From Bradyrhizobium lablabi (lineage in GTDB: Bacteria; Pseudomonadota; Alphaproteobacteria; Rhizobiales; Xanthobacteraceae): a DNA stretch of 45,173 bases. The stretch covers positions 2,284 to 47,456 of the forward strand of contig NZ_LLYB01000074.1 of assembly GCF_001440475.1 (NCBI RefSeq), in the 5' to 3' direction. Numbering within the stretch: the first letter of the stretch is position 1; every line of letters begins with the position of its first letter. Below, in pieces: positions 43,704-45,173 of the stretch. Under the pieces are notes generated by a model that saw nothing but the letters and a program-made list of their open reading frames with translations, ran no database searches and was not told the origin of the DNA. Both the position numbers and the translations under genes were made by a program.

Positions 43704-43799
43704 GATTTCAATTTCTCCGGGTGGCACCGCGGGCATATCTGGTCTAAATCGGCGCCATCGCTTCAGAGTGTCATCTAATTTGTCGGCGGAGAAGACCTG

Positions 43800-44576
43800 A
43801 TGTTTCGCGTGTTCGTTACTCTTGCAATCGCTGCCCTGTGGAGCGTCGTCGCCCACGCTCAGCCGGCGAATTCCCGCCTCGACGACATCATCAAGCGCGG
43901 CACGCTGCGGGTCGGCATGACGGGCGACTATCAGCCGTTCACCTATTTCGACAAGGCCACGTCGAAATTCCGCGGCTTCGACGTCGACATGGCGGAAGCG
44001 CTGGGCAAGGCGCTCGGCGTCAAGGTCGAGTTCGTTCAGACGGCGTGGCCGCAGCTGATGAAGGATTTCGAAGCCGACAATTTCGACATCGCGATGGGCG
44101 GCGTCTCGATCACGCTGGACCGGCAGAAAAAGGGAATGTTCTCGACGCCGATCATGCGCGAGGGCAAGACGCCGATCGCGCGCTGCGCCGACCAGGGCAA
44201 GTATGAAACCATTGCCGATATCGACAAATCAGGCACGCGTGTCATCGTCAATCCCGGCGGCACCAATGAGCGCTTCGCCAAGGCGAACATCAAGAACGCC
44301 GAGATCAAGGTGTTGAATGACAATGTCACGATCTTCGACGAGATCGCCAAGGGCAATGCCGACCTGATGATGACGGACGCTTCCGAAACCCGTTACCAGC
44401 AGAAGCAGCATCCCGGCGTGCTCTGCGCGGTGCATCCTGACAAGCCATTCGACTTTTCCGAGAAGGCCTATTGGCTGCAGCGCGACATGCCGCTGAAGGC
44501 CTTTGTCGATCAGTGGCTGCATATCGCGATCCAGGACGGCAGCTACAGGAAAATCTACGCCGTCTGGTTCGATTGA
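43800..44576 (+). CDS. PheC-like periplasmic cyclohexadienyl dehydratase (or amino-acid binding protein)
   Basis: 258 residues with a signal peptide (1-20, cut after AHA). The protein has the two-lobe fold of amino-acid binding proteins but reads closely like Pseudomonas PheC: LRVGMTGDYQPFTYF, TAWPQLMKDFEADNFDIAM, and the tract NPGGTNERFAKANIKNAEI, where Glu157 lies at the position I recall as the catalytic glutamate of PheC. PFDFSEKAYWL and FVDQWLHIA near the end also match PheC. It would convert prephenate or arogenate to phenylpyruvate or phenylalanine in the periplasm. No ABC permease or ATPase genes are adjacent, which favours the enzyme call. A plain binding protein remains possible. 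Confidence 0.8.
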   Translation: MFRVFVTLAIAALWSVVAHAQPANSRLDDIIKRGTLRVGMTGDYQPFTYFDKATSKFRGFDVDMAEALGKALGVKVEFVQTAWPQLMKDFEADNFDIAMGGVSITLDRQKKGMFSTPIMREGKTPIARCADQGKYETIADIDKSGTRVIVNPGGTNERFAKANIKNAEIKVLNDNVTIFDEIAKGNADLMMTDASETRYQQKQHPGVLCAVHPDKPFDFSEKAYWLQRDMPLKAFVDQWLHIAIQDGSYRKIYAVWFD

Positions 44577-44689
44577 TGACCCAAGATACGCCTGTTTTCG
44601 CAGGAAAATTGACCGTCTATTGCGCGCTATCTAATCTGCTCGGGTCGAATTTGAACCGAAGCCGCTAGTACACGACTTATAGTTTGAAA

Positions 44690-44703
44690 GTGATCTGGAT
44701 CAC
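44690..44703 (+). promoter_or_regulatory. CRP/FNR-like palindrome with GTGA-N6-TCAC half-sites
   Basis: GTGATCTGGATCAC is a near-perfect palindrome with CRP-type half-sites (GTGA/TCAC), differing from the FixK consensus by one base in each half. Its centre is about 68 bases before the start at 44765, comparable to the FixK boxes here. It could be a CRP-type site or a weak FixK/FNR site. Confidence 0.5.
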
Positions 44704-44764
44704 GCTGGGTGAAGCTGCCGCTGCGTAATACCGTCAGTGGGATTCCCCTCAGGAGGTCGTCATA

Positions 44765-45173
44765 ATGAAAAAGTGCCTCGCTATCGCCGTGCTCTTGCTG
44801 GCGAGCACCGTCACCGCCGCGCAGGCGCAGGTCTCGTTTGAGTATAACGGCCGCACCATCACGATCGATCCCGATCGCGGCACCGTTTCGATTCCCGGCG
44901 TCTACGATAATACCGGCAAGAAAGCCAAGCGCCCGCGAGGCGAGGAAGGCGATCTCGATCGTCCGACCAGGAAGGTCCCGCAGCAGGCGAAGACCGCCCC
45001 GCAGGCCGCACCTGAAACGGCACCAGCGCCCGCTGCACCCGCGCCGGCAGAGCAAGCGGCAGTCCCGGCAGCACCCGCGCCGGCCGCCCCTGCTCCGACC
45101 GCTGCACCGCCAGCGCCGTCGACCAATACCGCGGCTGTTGCTCCGACGGACGCCCCAGCGCCTCCAGCGGCAC
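44765..45173 (+). CDS. Secreted Ala/Pro-rich protein (3' end beyond the window)
   Basis: 136 residues can be read before the window ends in frame. CAGGAGGT precedes the ATG. A signal peptide covers 1-21 (KKCLAIAVLLLASTVTAAQA). A short conserved-looking segment follows (QVSFEYNGRTITIDPDRGTV and IPGVYDNTGKKAK), then a basic/acidic linker, then a long repetitive stretch of Ala and Pro (from about residue 76) built of PAPAAPAP-type pieces. The repetitive part is probably an extended spacer across the periplasm or to the cell wall. No family is recognised and the C-terminal domain is missing. Confidence 0.72.
   Translation, partial: MKKCLAIAVLLLASTVTAAQAQVSFEYNGRTITIDPDRGTVSIPGVYDNTGKKAKRPRGEEGDLDRPTRKVPQQAKTAPQAAPETAPAPAAPAPAEQAAVPAAPAPAAPAPTAAPPAPSTNTAAVAPTDAPAPPAA

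Overview
The window is chromosomal DNA of an alphaproteobacterium, most likely Bradyrhizobium or a close relative. The base composition is G+C-rich. A complete fixL-fixJ-receiver-fixK2 cluster is present, and its FixL carries His200, Arg220 and His291 at exactly the residue numbers known for Bradyrhizobium japonicum FixL. Many small conserved proteins also look rhizobial. I saw no rRNA, tRNA, CRISPR array, transposase or phage structural gene. Both ends cut genes: an FNR-type regulator at the left and a secreted Ala/Pro-rich protein at the right.

Region 1 (1-28 kb) reads as a low-oxygen survival island. From left to right it holds: a partial FNR-type regulator with an Fe-S cysteine motif; a small cytochrome c; a compact three-gene Mla-type lipid ABC transporter; a divergent operon of a DUF883-like protein, a holin-like (YqjE-like) protein, a hypothetical protein, a P-type ATPase and a universal stress protein (Usp); an AraC/GyrI-like regulator; an ADP-forming acyl-CoA synthetase fused to a GNAT acetyltransferase; a phasin-PHA synthase pair; a second Usp; a second Crp/Fnr regulator with small stress-like proteins; an alcohol dehydrogenase - phosphotransferase/ATPase - CHAD operon; a CBS-BON protein; a Usp-CBS pair; and the fixL-fixJ-receiver-fixK2 cascade. 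Seven perfect FixK/FNR boxes (TTGA-N6-TCAA) and one with a single mismatch lie at gene or operon starts here. An eighth perfect box, just past fixK2, sits at the expected spacing in front of a candidate small RNA with a rho-independent terminator. A ninth lies at 41.1 kb. By rough calculation, at about 64% G+C, fewer than one such match would be expected by chance in the whole window.

In the proposed scheme FixL senses O2, FixJ activates fixK2, and FixK2 (and possibly the FNR protein) switches on ion pumping, lipid transport, Usp proteins, CBS proteins, carbon storage and fermentative enzymes. The gene content resembles the mycobacterial DosR dormancy regulon, which also has a haem sensor kinase, a P-type ATPase, several Usp proteins, a CBS protein and a storage-lipid synthase. 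That parallel is an inference from gene families, not a measured relationship.

Region 2 (28.2-34.7 kb) is ordinary accessory metabolism: a class III aminotransferase, a DsbA-like thiol oxidoreductase, a Bug/TctC-type binding protein, a PilZ protein, an acyl-CoA-dehydrogenase-like flavoenzyme with a VOC protein, and a Spy-like periplasmic protein with hexapeptide repeats. Intergenic repeats lie at 33.8-33.95 kb.

Region 3 (35.2-42.6 kb) is a sugar or polyol ABC transporter operon (binding protein, two permeases, ATPase) followed by a 2-hydroxyacid dehydrogenase. After it come an AT-richer stretch, a small membrane protein with a perfect FixK palindrome, and an amidase. Region 4 (42.7 kb to the end) has a hypothetical protein, a DUF1993 protein divergent from a PheC-like cyclohexadienyl dehydratase or amino-acid binding protein, and the truncated secreted protein.
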